A stretch of DNA of 64,000 nt, from positions 365,424-429,423 of the forward strand of contig NZ_QUKD01000003.1 of assembly GCF_003480915.1 (NCBI RefSeq), written 5' to 3'. Every line of letters begins with the position of its first letter. Position 1 is the stretch's first letter. Shown in pieces: positions 18,226 through 26,877 of the stretch. The position numbers were made by a program, and so were the translations under genes. The DNA comes from Parabacteroides sp. TM07-1AC. GTDB lineage: Bacteria; Bacteroidota; Bacteroidia; Bacteroidales; Tannerellaceae. Under the pieces are notes generated by a model. It had not been told where the DNA came from, ran no database searches, and saw only the letters and a list, made by a program, of their open reading frames with translations.

Positions 18226-19629
18226 ATGAGACCATTTCTTGATTCAGATTTCCTGCTACAGACGGAGACAGCACAGAAGCTGTATCATGAACATGCAGAG
18301 AAAATGCCGATCATTGACTACCACTGTCATCTGATCCCGCAACAAATAGCCGACAATTATCAATTTGCCGACCTGACAGAGATTTGGCTGGGCGGAGACC
18401 ATTACAAATGGCGTGCCATGCGTGCAAATGGTGTTCCCGAAGAATATATCACCGGTAATAAACCGGCTTACGAGAAATTCCAAAAATGGGCGGATACGTT
18501 ACAGCATGCGATGCGTAATCCGCTTTACCACTGGACTCACCTGGAACTGAGCCGTATATTCGGTGTCGACAAGGTATTGAATCCTTCTACTGCACGAGAA
18601 ATATACGACGAATGTACCGCCAAACTGCAAACACCCGAATTTCGCGCGCAAGCCATCATGGAACGCATGAATGTAGAGGTTGTTTGTACGACAGACGATC
18701 CGATAGATTCGCTGGAATATCATAAAGCCATCCGTAACACCCCGTTGAAGACCAAAGTGCTTCCAACCTGGCGTCCGGACAAGGCTATGGCGATCGACAA
18801 TACAGCTGCCTACAACGAATATCTGGGCAAGCTGGAAGCGGCATCCGACTTGGCGATCCTTTCTTTCAAGGATTTGCTGGGTGCTTTACAGAAACGTCAT
18901 GATTATTTTGCTGCCGAAGGTTGCCGCGTATCCGACCACGGTCTGACTACGTTCTACGCAGCCCCTTATACGAATGCCGAGATTGAAGCGATCTTCATGA
19001 AAGCACGTATGAACAAGTCTTTGACAGCTGAAGAAGTAGATAAATTCCGTTCTGCCATCCTGTATGAACTGGCTGTTATGGATGCGAAAACCGACTGGGT
19101 ACAACAGTTCCACATCGGTCCGACACGTAATAACAATGCCCGCATGTTCAAATTGTTAGGTCCGGACACGGGATACGATGCCATCGACGATGCACCGGTT
19201 GCCGTTCCGATGATCCGTTTCCTAAGCCGCCTGGAAGAAGAAGGCATGTTGGCAAAGTCTATTTTCTACAACCTGAATCCGAAGGACAGCGCGGTTATGA
19301 TGACTACAGCTTACAGCTTCAACGACGGTTCGCTGCCTGGCAAGATGCAATATGGTGCCGGCTGGTGGTTCCTCGATCAGATACACGGTATGGAAGCGCA
19401 AATGAATACGCTTTCCGACCTGGGGCTGTTGAGCCGTTTTGTCGGAATGCTGACCGACTCACGCAGCTTCCTGTCTTATCCTCGTCACGAATATTTCCGC
19501 CGCATCCTTTGCAACATGTTGGGTAAGGAGGTGGAAAACGGTGAACTGCCTGTTTCTGAAATGCCTTTCATCGGTAAGATGGTAGAGAATATCAGTTACA
19601 AAAACGCAAAACAATATTTCGGATTTTAA
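18226..19629 (+). CDS. uxaC: Glucuronate (uronate) isomerase
   Basis: Interconverts D-glucuronate/D-fructuronate and D-galacturonate/D-tagaturonate, the entry step of hexuronate catabolism. At 467 residues it is the normal length. The metal-binding IIDYHCHLIPQQIADN motif is near residue 30, with VVCTTDDPIDSLEYH and the C-terminal RSFLSYPRHEYFRRILC blocks. With kdgK and eda it gives the first and last steps; the reductase and dehydratase (uxuB/uxuA or uxaB/uxaA) are not in the window. Confidence 0.97.
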   Translation: MRPFLDSDFLLQTETAQKLYHEHAEKMPIIDYHCHLIPQQIADNYQFADLTEIWLGGDHYKWRAMRANGVPEEYITGNKPAYEKFQKWADTLQHAMRNPLYHWTHLELSRIFGVDKVLNPSTAREIYDECTAKLQTPEFRAQAIMERMNVEVVCTTDDPIDSLEYHKAIRNTPLKTKVLPTWRPDKAMAIDNTAAYNEYLGKLEAASDLAILSFKDLLGALQKRHDYFAAEGCRVSDHGLTTFYAAPYTNAEIEAIFMKARMNKSLTAEEVDKFRSAILYELAVMDAKTDWVQQFHIGPTRNNNARMFKLLGPDTGYDAIDDAPVAVPMIRFLSRLEEEGMLAKSIFYNLNPKDSAVMMTTAYSFNDGSLPGKMQYGAGWWFLDQIHGMEAQMNTLSDLGLLSRFVGMLTDSRSFLSYPRHEYFRRILCNMLGKEVENGELPVSEMPFIGKMVENISYKNAKQYFGF

Positions 19630-19654
19630 CCGTTTGGTAGTTTTTAGCAAATAA

Positions 19655-19696
19655 AAAAGGTGTATCTCATAGCATGGCTATTCTGATACACCTTTT
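19655..19696. terminator. Bidirectional intrinsic terminator between uxaC and the PorW/SprE-like gene
   Basis: AAAAGGTGTATC (19655-19666) pairs perfectly with GATACACCTTTT (19685-19696), followed by CTTTTTAT on the plus strand and preceded by an A-run that becomes a U-tract on the minus strand. It lies between converging genes. Confidence 0.9.
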
Positions 19697-19717
19697 CTTT
19701 TTATCGATTCTACCGGT

Positions 19718-22700
19718 TTATTTTTTCCGGTTTCTCGCTGCCGCCTCTTTCGCCTTCCGAGCTTCACGGCGAGCCTTTTCTTTCGCTTTCAGTGTCTCCT
19801 TATATGCTTTTTCTTTCAGCTTACGCTCTTTTTCCTTTTGTTTGAGCGTCTCCTTATACTGGCGTTCTTTCTGCTTGCGCAGTTCTTCGCGGGCTTTCAG
19901 CTTGGCTTTGCGGTCGGCTTCTGCCTGTTTCTGCTTGTTCTTACGATCCTGCTCCAGTTGCTTTTCGCGATCGGCTTTCGCTTTCAGAAGAGCCTTTTCT
20001 TCTTCTTCCTGTTTCTTCAACAGTTCGGCACGTTCTTTCTCTTTCTGCTCCTGCAATTCTTTTTCAGCTTTCTGCTGAGCTTCAAATTCCTTGCGGGCCT
20101 CTTCCTTACGAGCTTCTTCTTCCTTAGCCTCACGCTTGCGGATAGCTTCTATTTCTTTTAAAGTAAGTTCTTTCCGCTCTTCCGGAGCTTGAACCGCAGG
20201 GACAGTATCCTGAGAAGAAGATATAATTGTCGTATCAGGTACAGAAGGCTGTACGGATACAGTATCGACCGGAATCTCTAGGGCCGGAACAGGGACAGAG
20301 ACAACCGTATCCGGTACGATGGTTTCCGGAATAACAGTATCTTTTACAGCAGGCTGTTCAACGGTTTTCTCCTTTTCTTCCGCCGGAGTTTCTTTCTTAC
20401 GTACCGACTTGATTTCTTTTGACGGAGTTTCACTTTCCGGCTTTTCTGCTTCTTCCGACGGTTCTTCATCCGGAGATTCCGTATCGGTTTCGTCCTGCAT
20501 ACGGTTCTTCCAACGGGCTGCCAGTTCCGGTGCTTTTTCGCCGAAGTTCTCTGCAAAGAAGTTGATATATTCTTCCAGTGTCTTACCGCGCATCAACGTT
20601 TCGTAGTTGTCTTCGGATATCGGAAGGATAGCGACATTCTTATCCAACGCCTGCGCATAGCCGTCCTTACCATAAATCATCTTATAATATTGCAGAATCT
20701 CTTCGATACCTGTGAATCCGCTGATGTTCAGCATGGACATCGGACCGGCTTCTTCAAAGGCGAGATCGAACTCCTTCACCATAAAGTTAGCGAAGTTATA
20801 AGCTGCCACAGCAAACAACAACTGATTCTTATCTACCGTTCCGGTCGGATACATCAGGATCATGCGATACGGAGTATTCGGCTCAGCAGTAAACGTACGG
20901 GCAGAATCGGCGGCAGACAAACTACCGTCTTCACCCAGACCGAAACGCAGGTTCCAGGTCATACCAGTTACATTGCCTTGCATCAAGGTACGGCCACGAA
21001 GGATTCCCTTCAGCATTTCACCGGCCAGCTCCGTCACATCGGCTGTAGGATATTTCTCCACCAAAGCCTTCAATGCAGTCTTGAAACCTTCTGCATCACC
21101 CGCCTGTACGTAAGTCAACGCATCCAGGAACATAAACTTAGGCATCAAAGTTGCCAACGGATATTTGGCACTGACATCGCGGAAATTCCGGCGTACGCTA
21201 ACCGTATCGCTTGCCAGATAACTATTATAAGTCGCTTCGTAGATAGAATCCTGCACGGAATCCATCCTGCGTATATTATATTCATAATTCGGATCGGAAA
21301 TGGCAATCGTATAATCCTCGTTCGGGAAAGCATTGATCATCTTTGTCTTGTATTCAGAAGCCAAAGCCGTGTTCCCCGTGCGGAGAGCCATCAGATACAC
21401 CTGATAATAGCTGTCCAGGCGATGTGAGTTATCCGGGAAACGACGTTCCAACTCTTCGAATGCCTCGATAGACAACGGCAGATCTTCCAGTTTATCTTTA
21501 TAGATCATAGCCATATTATACAATCCATCCTCGATAATGATATTCGAAGCGTCCACATCTTCCTTTGTAAAAGGCAACTGCTGCAAATAATACTCGCGTG
21601 ACTTCGGATCGTCGGCAGCCACACCCGGCAAACCGGCTTCCAAAGAATCAGTAGGCAAAGGTTGCCCGTCAGGACCAACAGCGCCAGTTGCTCCCTCAGC
21701 CATTTCTCCTTCTTCCAAAGGTTCCTCGTTGAAGGTCGACATTTCTTTTTTCCGTCTCCGCCAGTTATCTTCCAACGCACGGCGTCCCCACTTACGCTGG
21801 AACTGTGCCTTACCCTGCGATACGGTCGAAGGATTATAGAAGTAGAAAGCTGTCCCACCCGATGAAGTCGGAAGAACAATCCCTCCCGTTTCTGTTCCCG
21901 GACGGTTTATTCCGGAGCCTTTAGCCTCCTGGTCAGCCAGGTAAGCCTCTTTTTCCGCCAGAGCTTTCGCCTCTTCTTCCTCTTTTTTTACCTGTTCGAT
22001 GATTTTGTCGATGACAGCCAGGCGTTCCGCTTCCGGCATCTTTGCCAACGTCTGCAAACTATCCTGCAAATGAACGGCTTCGACATGCACGACCAGTTCG
22101 TCCAAAACGGCAGAGAGCTTCGAGACACGCTTAAAATCTTTATACTCTTTCTGGATACCGGACAAAGCACCGCTAAAACAGGGCTGTGCTTTCACATAAT
22201 CACGCATGGTAAAATAGATATCCCCCAGCTTGATCTGACAAATCGCTTTCTCCAGTCCGTTCTGCGTACTTTTCTCAATACCCAGTTCGTAATTTTTGAT
22301 CGCATTTGCCGTATCTTCCCTGTTCAGGTAGACATTTCCCAACGCATAATAAACCTGGTCCAAATAGTCTTTATTCTTATCACTCTTCGCCATCCGGTTA
22401 AGCATCTTGACCACTTTCTGATAGTTCGCGCCTGAAAAGACTTCCGTCTGACGGATACGTGCAGCAAACTCCAGCTCGTAAGGAGGGCTTGCTTTTGCCA
22501 CTTCATTGAACATCTTATAGGCCAGTCCCGGCTGATCCTGCTCAGCATAGATCTGCCCCAACAGATACTTCATGCGGGTACGCTGGAGCTTGTTTTTCTC
22601 CGATTTGATAGCAGTCTTAAAATAAGGGACAGCGTCATCATACTGCTTGCTTTTCACCAGATAATCGGCATAGACGGCTGCATACTGATTCAGATTCTTC

Positions 22701-23311
22701 CGGGGAATCCCATTGGTATTCAGCTTACTTAAAATATCTTCGGACTCATAGAACCAGCCCATCTCCGAATAACAGCGGGCCTGCCACAAACGGGCTTCGG
22801 CTACCACTTCTTCGTCTTGCACATAATGGCGGGCAATATAGGAAAAGGTAGCGGATGCCTGCAGGAAGTCGGCATTATAAAACTGCCCCTGCCCGATCAG
22901 CAGCCAGCATTTTTTCAAAAAAGGATTGTATTCTTCCTGTTCCTGAAGAGCACGTTGCTTGGGGTCGTTGCGCCAGCCCGGCTTCTTGGCTGGTTTGGCT
23001 TTAATGGAGTGAAGTTTGATGGCTTTGTTGCCTTTTTCGATAGCACGGTCGAAAGGACCGCCGGTCTCTTTCTTGTCTTTGGGTTGCGCACTGATCGGGT
23101 ACATGTGGATCATTTCGGAATAGCTTTCCTTATATCCGGTCTGCATGGAGTTCAAAGCTTCGTCAAAAGAAGTCTTCCCGTTAAAATAGATATTATAACG
23201 GGATGTAAAAGAATGGTAGAACCGGCTTGCCTTGGTGTTTTTCTTCGTACTGCACGACCAAAGCAAGAGTACCACGAACAATGAAATTATATAGTAAAAA
23301 CCTTTCTTCAC
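19718..23311 (-). CDS. PorW/SprE-like TPR lipoprotein (type IX secretion-associated)
   Basis: A 1197-residue lipoprotein: signal MKKGFYYIISLFVVLLLWSC with lipobox Cys 20, then the conserved RFYHSFTSRYNIYFNGKTSFDEAL block. Tetratricopeptide repeats fill about residues 130-420, and further helical repeats run about 560-900. The last ~300 residues are a Lys/Glu-rich coiled-coil-like region with repeated KEKER/KAKEKA patterns ending in NRKK. The N-terminal half fits the PorW/SprE family, which supports type IX secretion in Porphyromonas and Flavobacterium. The long charged tail seems unusual next to what I recall of those proteins. No other T9SS gene is in the window. It follows the ABC-3 permease by 47 bases. 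Confidence 0.8.
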   Translation of the reverse strand: MKKGFYYIISLFVVLLLWSCSTKKNTKASRFYHSFTSRYNIYFNGKTSFDEALNSMQTGYKESYSEMIHMYPISAQPKDKKETGGPFDRAIEKGNKAIKLHSIKAKPAKKPGWRNDPKQRALQEQEEYNPFLKKCWLLIGQGQFYNADFLQASATFSYIARHYVQDEEVVAEARLWQARCYSEMGWFYESEDILSKLNTNGIPRKNLNQYAAVYADYLVKSKQYDDAVPYFKTAIKSEKNKLQRTRMKYLLGQIYAEQDQPGLAYKMFNEVAKASPPYELEFAARIRQTEVFSGANYQKVVKMLNRMAKSDKNKDYLDQVYYALGNVYLNREDTANAIKNYELGIEKSTQNGLEKAICQIKLGDIYFTMRDYVKAQPCFSGALSGIQKEYKDFKRVSKLSAVLDELVVHVEAVHLQDSLQTLAKMPEAERLAVIDKIIEQVKKEEEEAKALAEKEAYLADQEAKGSGINRPGTETGGIVLPTSSGGTAFYFYNPSTVSQGKAQFQRKWGRRALEDNWRRRKKEMSTFNEEPLEEGEMAEGATGAVGPDGQPLPTDSLEAGLPGVAADDPKSREYYLQQLPFTKEDVDASNIIIEDGLYNMAMIYKDKLEDLPLSIEAFEELERRFPDNSHRLDSYYQVYLMALRTGNTALASEYKTKMINAFPNEDYTIAISDPNYEYNIRRMDSVQDSIYEATYNSYLASDTVSVRRNFRDVSAKYPLATLMPKFMFLDALTYVQAGDAEGFKTALKALVEKYPTADVTELAGEMLKGILRGRTLMQGNVTGMTWNLRFGLGEDGSLSAADSARTFTAEPNTPYRMILMYPTGTVDKNQLLFAVAAYNFANFMVKEFDLAFEEAGPMSMLNISGFTGIEEILQYYKMIYGKDGYAQALDKNVAILPISEDNYETLMRGKTLEEYINFFAENFGEKAPELAARWKNRMQDETDTESPDEEPSEEAEKPESETPSKEIKSVRKKETPAEEKEKTVEQPAVKDTVIPETIVPDTVVSVPVPALEIPVDTVSVQPSVPDTTIISSSQDTVPAVQAPEERKELTLKEIEAIRKREAKEEEARKEEARKEFEAQQKAEKELQEQKEKERAELLKKQEEEEKALLKAKADREKQLEQDRKNKQKQAEADRKAKLKAREELRKQKERQYKETLKQKEKERKLKEKAYKETLKAKEKARREARKAKEAAARNRKK

Positions 23312-23358
23312 GTATTATGTGTGCTCTTTATCATATAATAAACTGGAAAGAAACCGTT

Positions 23359-24171
23359 TTATTGCCTTTTCATAAAGAATAATACAGCTTTAAGGATCAA
23401 AAAGATCATTACCAGCACCAGGATTATAAAAGCCCCCGAAGGTACGTTCAGGAAATAGGAAAGGACCAGTCCGGTCACACAGCTCAGAAAACCAAGACCG
23501 ATACTTCCCCAGATGATCTTTTTAAAATCGGAAGTAAACAGATTGATCGTTATCTGCGGCAAGGTCAACAGACTCATCAACAACATAATACCGACTAAAC
23601 GAATAGAGAGTACGATAGTCAGTGCAATGAAAAACATCATCATATACTCGATCCATTTGACATGGATATGCTGTGTCTTGGCAAAGTCGCTGTCGAAAGC
23701 GACATAAACAATTTCGCGCAGGTAAAGGGAAAAGACAGCAATCAGTACCACTGCCAGTGCAGCCACCCAAATTATATCTGCCATGGAGATCGTCAGGATA
23801 TTACCGAATAAGTAAGCAGAGAGGTTCGGTGAATAGCCGGGGGTCAGAAAAATGAAGATGACACCCAACGCCATTCCTAAAGCCCAGACACCGGCAATTG
23901 CCGAGTCCTCGCGGACGTTCTGCGTCTTACTCGCCCACTCCACCCCAAAAGCGGAGAGAACGGAAAACACCATCGCCATCAGGATCGGATTCATCCCCAG
24001 ATAAAACCCAAGTCCCAGCCCCCCGAAAGAAGCATGCGTTATTCCTCCGCTGATAAATACCAGCCGGCGGGCAACAACGTAAGTACCGACAATACCGCAG
24101 GTGATGGCAGTAAGCAAGCTACCCAGCAAAGCATGTTGAAAAAAAGTATATTGTAATAGATCCATATTCAT
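23359..24171 (-). CDS. ABC-3 family metal (zinc/manganese/iron) transporter permease
   Basis: A 270-residue inner-membrane permease with about eight helices. Family features include the N-terminal YTFFQHALLGSLLTAITCGIVGTYVVARR, FISGGITHASFGGLGLGFYLG (the conserved HASFGG loop) and the late RLVGIMLLMSLLTLPQIT segment. It is similar to ZnuB/MntB-type subunits that import divalent metals. No ATPase or substrate-binding protein is adjacent, so metal specificity is open. Second in-frame ATG at 24165. Confidence 0.92.
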   Translation of the reverse strand: MNMDLLQYTFFQHALLGSLLTAITCGIVGTYVVARRLVFISGGITHASFGGLGLGFYLGMNPILMAMVFSVLSAFGVEWASKTQNVREDSAIAGVWALGMALGVIFIFLTPGYSPNLSAYLFGNILTISMADIIWVAALAVVLIAVFSLYLREIVYVAFDSDFAKTQHIHVKWIEYMMMFFIALTIVLSIRLVGIMLLMSLLTLPQITINLFTSDFKKIIWGSIGLGFLSCVTGLVLSYFLNVPSGAFIILVLVMIFLILKAVLFFMKRQ

Positions 24172-24234
24172 TCCGTATGATGGTTCGTCTTATTTGTGCT
24201 ATCTTTTCTTTATATCCGGTACGAGGCGCTGACA

Positions 24235-24296
24235 GTTTCACCCTAATGAAACAACTGTTTCTCCTAGGTGAAACAAGTGTTTCATTAGGGAGAAAC
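24235..24296. repeat. Three GTTTC-N8-GAAAC palindromic units at exact 22-bp period
   Basis: Units at 24235-24252, 24257-24274 and 24279-24296. Each begins GTTTC and ends GAAAC around an 8-base core (ACCCTAAT, TCCTAGGT, ATTAGGGA); units 1 and 3 are near reverse complements of each other. The linkers are AACT and AAGT. The array lies in the 163-bp gap between the metal permease start and the preceding gene's stop. Confidence 0.85.
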
Positions 24297-24334
24297 AATC
24301 TTTATGCCGAACACTTGTTGACATTCTCTACCGT

Positions 24335-24754
24335 CTAATGTATTCTTCTCTCACCGACAATTAGAAATGCTTCATCCTTCAGCGCATCGGGCAGGTTCAC
24401 ACCACGAAGTTGCAGGCTACGGAGCCATCCGGCTACCTCTTCCGACTGCAAAGTATAAAGCACCTCGCGGAACTCATCGACAGCATCCTCTTCATACTCA
24501 TCTCCCTCCAGTCCCCGGAAACGATCCAGTTCCTCATCGTCATAATATTCAATCTTTTTGCTGACAGCAGCCAAGAGACTGTCGCGTTCGCAGGTCTCAT
24601 GCTGGCCGCAACATTCTTCGGGAATCTCACGTGCTTCGGGTATTTCACTGATCTCCCCGCGTTCCAGCATCTGCTGCAATTTCTTATTTCGAAAATAACC
24701 GGCTATGGCGGCAATAACGCCCAGCACGATTATGCCTATGACTATGTACCACAT
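24335..24754 (-). CDS. Conserved small membrane-anchored acidic protein, unknown function
   Basis: A 139-residue protein with one N-terminal membrane segment (YIVIGIIVLGVIAAIAGYF, about 3-21). A short cytoplasmic Cys/Glu-rich stretch follows (EECCGQHETCERDS, about 47-60), then an acidic helical domain. The C-terminal half (EFREVLYTLQSEEVAGWLRSLQLRGVNLPDALKDEAFLIV) looks like a folded conserved domain. I do not recognise a named family with certainty. It lies between aroA and the metal permease on the same strand, so it is probably co-transcribed with aroA. Confidence 0.75.
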   Translation of the reverse strand: MWYIVIGIIVLGVIAAIAGYFRNKKLQQMLERGEISEIPEAREIPEECCGQHETCERDSLLAAVSKKIEYYDDEELDRFRGLEGDEYEEDAVDEFREVLYTLQSEEVAGWLRSLQLRGVNLPDALKDEAFLIVGERRIH

Positions 24755-24759
24755 GTTAG

Positions 24760-24796
24760 TTGACAGTTGACAATTGACAGTTGACAGTTGACAGTT
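24760..24796. repeat. Heptad tandem repeat TTGACAG (x5)
   Basis: Units at 24760, 24767, 24774, 24781 and 24788 (one is TTGACAA). The array fills the gap just upstream of the small membrane protein's start and downstream of aroA. It is the same heptad as at 17502-17530. Confidence 0.85.
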
Positions 24797-24821
24797 ATAA
24801 GTGCCAAGGCTGTCGGTTGTG

Positions 24822-26054
24822 TTATTGAATTTCCATTATATTAAATCCGGCCTGCTTCAAGTCTTCCCAATAGGCTGGATAACTCTTTGTCACCACTCCC
24901 GGCTCGGCAACTTGCAGTCCCAGCGGCAATACTAGTGCTGCCGGGGCAAAAGCCATTGCCATCCGGTGATCTTCATAAGTGGCGATAACCGGATCTGCTT
25001 CCGGTTCGCACCGTTCCCCGTTCCATTCCAGGATACTATCGTTGCTGTCGGTCAGCAGGTAACCGAGTTTACGAAGTTCTGTTTTCAGAGCTTCGATACG
25101 GTCGGTCTCTTTTATCTTCAGACTCTGAAGACCGGTGAAGCGGAAGGGGATATTTAGTAACACGCAGCAGACAACAAAAGTTTGAGCCAAATCCGGTTCA
25201 TTGACGAAATTATAAAGTAACTTCTTTGCCACATTACCTGTATGTTTCAACCGGACACCCTGATCCGTAAAGATCGTTCCGACACCCAACTGAGCGAATA
25301 GCTTCGCTCCGGCAGCATCGCCTTGCAGACTGTTTTTGAAAAGACCGAGCAGTTCTATTTCTGCATTTTTCGACAAAGCCATGATGGAATACCAATAAGA
25401 GGCGGCACTCCAGTCAGATTCCACGGTAAAATGGATCGGTTTATATTCCTGAGGAAGAATCTTGATGGTTTGTCCGTTCCAGGTTGCTTTCACCCCGAAC
25501 TGTTCCATCAATTGTAATGTCAGATTGATATAAGGACGGGAGATAATGTTTCCTTCGAGGTTAAGCGTCAAGCCATTCTCCATCAACGGAGCGATCATCA
25601 ATAAGGCAGATATATATTGCGAACTGATACCTCCAGCCAATGAAATCTCGCCTCCCTGCAAAGCACTTCCGAATATACGCAAAGGAGGATAGCCTTCTTT
25701 CTCGATATATTCAATGCGGGCACCTAAAGAGTTGAGTGCATCGACCAACAGTTTGATCGGGCGGTTCTTCATCCGTTCTGTTCCGGTGATCGTCCATTCA
25801 CCCACTATCTTGGAAAGGAAAGCAGTCAGGAAGCGCATCGCCGTCCCGGCTGCCTTTATATCGAAATCACGACTATCGGAGTTCAGCGCCCTGACCATCA
25901 CCTCCGTGTCATCACAATCGGAAAGATTCTGTATATCGTAAGGACTATAACTCAGGGCATTCAATATCAATGCACGGTTACTGATGCTCTTGGAAGCAGG
26001 AAGTTGTACGGAAGCCCGGATAGCTCCCTCCGGGCTTTTTATGAGATATTTCAT
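24822..26054 (-). CDS. aroA: 3-phosphoshikimate 1-carboxyvinyltransferase (EPSP synthase)
   Basis: Joins shikimate 3-phosphate and phosphoenolpyruvate to make EPSP in aromatic amino-acid synthesis. It is 410 residues. The N-terminal substrate loop is LPASKSISNRALILNAL. AAGTAMRFLTAFLS is the counterpart of the usual GNAGTAMR loop. LQSLKIKETDRIEALKTELRKLG and EDHRMAMAFAPAAL are the C-terminal signatures. A -7 element lies 30 bases upstream of the ATG, with a toxin-antitoxin pair just before it on the same strand. Confidence 0.96.
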   Translation of the reverse strand: MKYLIKSPEGAIRASVQLPASKSISNRALILNALSYSPYDIQNLSDCDDTEVMVRALNSDSRDFDIKAAGTAMRFLTAFLSKIVGEWTITGTERMKNRPIKLLVDALNSLGARIEYIEKEGYPPLRIFGSALQGGEISLAGGISSQYISALLMIAPLMENGLTLNLEGNIISRPYINLTLQLMEQFGVKATWNGQTIKILPQEYKPIHFTVESDWSAASYWYSIMALSKNAEIELLGLFKNSLQGDAAGAKLFAQLGVGTIFTDQGVRLKHTGNVAKKLLYNFVNEPDLAQTFVVCCVLLNIPFRFTGLQSLKIKETDRIEALKTELRKLGYLLTDSNDSILEWNGERCEPEADPVIATYEDHRMAMAFAPAALVLPLGLQVAEPGVVTKSYPAYWEDLKQAGFNIMEIQ

Positions 26055-26083
26055 TGCTTTTGTCTGTTCTTTAAATTAGAAGA

Positions 26084-26091
26084 CAAAAGTA
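26084..26091 (-). promoter_or_regulatory. -7 element for aroA
   Basis: TACTTTTG (minus strand) fits TAnnTTTG. The surrounding 26068-26105 resembles the region upstream of the antitoxin gene (26729-26772), sharing TTCTTTAAATTA and AAGACAAAAGTACGGAAA. Confidence 0.6.
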
Positions 26092-26108
26092 CGGAAATTT
26101 CCGGATAG

Positions 26109-26438
26109 TTAAGTCTTCTTTTTACGAATACGGCTTATTAACGTAGAGGGGGCGCGGCGAACATCCCAAAGAGAAACAATATAAAGTACAGATTTCTTCT
26201 CATCCACATAATACACCAGTTTAAATAGTTTATGAACTAACAAAGTTCGATATTGGCGACGCGATGTATCCAATTCAGGAACATGAATCCCCATCAATGG
26301 ATTTCCAGCCAAAAGTAAAATCTGATGGTCTACTGAATCAAGAAATTTCTCTGCAACTCTTTTTCCAAATGTTTTCGCACAATATTTTGTAGCTTTAGTC
26401 AGTTCTGCCATAGCAGTTTTCTTCCATTCGCATGTCAT
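26109..26438 (-). CDS. RelE/ParE-type toxin
   Basis: A 109-residue basic protein with ParE-fold features: helical N-terminus KKTAMAELTKATKYCAKTFGKRVAEKFLDSVDHQILLLAGNPLMG, then RQYRTLLVHKLFKLVYYVDEKKSVLYIVSLWDVRRAPSTL, where the LFKLVYYVD...VLYIVSLWDVRR strands are typical. Family members poison gyrase or cut mRNA on ribosomes; which applies here is not decidable. Its start overlaps the antitoxin stop by 4 bases, the classic type II order (antitoxin first). Confidence 0.85.
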   Translation of the reverse strand: MTCEWKKTAMAELTKATKYCAKTFGKRVAEKFLDSVDHQILLLAGNPLMGIHVPELDTSRRQYRTLLVHKLFKLVYYVDEKKSVLYIVSLWDVRRAPSTLISRIRKKKT

Positions 26439-26716
26439 AACGAAACTAGCATTTGACGTACATCCTTCATCACATCTTGATGAGAAACCGTTTCTAATAT
26501 ATCAGCATCAAGATCTGCCTCAAAAGCCTCAATATTCTGCTTTACCTCATCCAAAGAAGAAGGGATGCCAGGAATAGATTCTGTGTTCTTAGCCTGAGCC
26601 GCTTTAACCGCGCGGTTGAAAGATTGTTTCACTTTATCAAGAACCTCTATACTGTCTGTTTCCATAATCTTTCGGATAAGTTCCATCCGGCGGGCATCCA
26701 GTTCTATTGTGCTCAT
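26435..26716 (-). CDS. Antitoxin partner of the ParE-type toxin
   Basis: A 93-residue acidic protein. The N-terminus TIELDARRMELIRKIMETDSIEVLDKVKQSFNRAVK looks like a short DNA-binding/dimerisation segment. The Asp/Glu-rich tail (about 58-80) probably wraps the toxin. Overlap with the downstream toxin gene and gene order identify it. It would neutralise the toxin and repress the shared promoter. Confidence 0.8.
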   Translation of the reverse strand: MSTIELDARRMELIRKIMETDSIEVLDKVKQSFNRAVKAAQAKNTESIPGIPSSLDEVKQNIEAFEADLDADILETVSHQDVMKDVRQMLVSL

Positions 26717-26749
26717 AATATATTCCTTTCTTTAAATTATATCTGAAGA

Positions 26750-26757
26750 CAAAAGTA
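26750..26757 (-). promoter_or_regulatory. -7 element for the toxin-antitoxin operon
   Basis: TACTTTTG (minus strand), 34 bases before the antitoxin ATG. A TTTG lies 16 bases further upstream (26774-26777), somewhat short for a -33. The flanking sequence resembles the aroA promoter region. Confidence 0.55.
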
Positions 26758-26877
26758 CGGAAAAATCCGAAGTCAAAACATATACACAAACAAAAAGAAA
26801 GTGTCACAAGCCCCTCTTCTGTCCTGACGAACAAAACAGTTGCTTTGCAACACTCTCTCCATACATTCAAAAAACGA

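Noticed and set aside
19674..20161. Plus-strand open frames rich in Phe/Ser/Arg opposite the PorW/SprE-like gene
   Set aside because: They mirror the Lys/Glu-rich coding region of the opposite strand and have no start context or domain.
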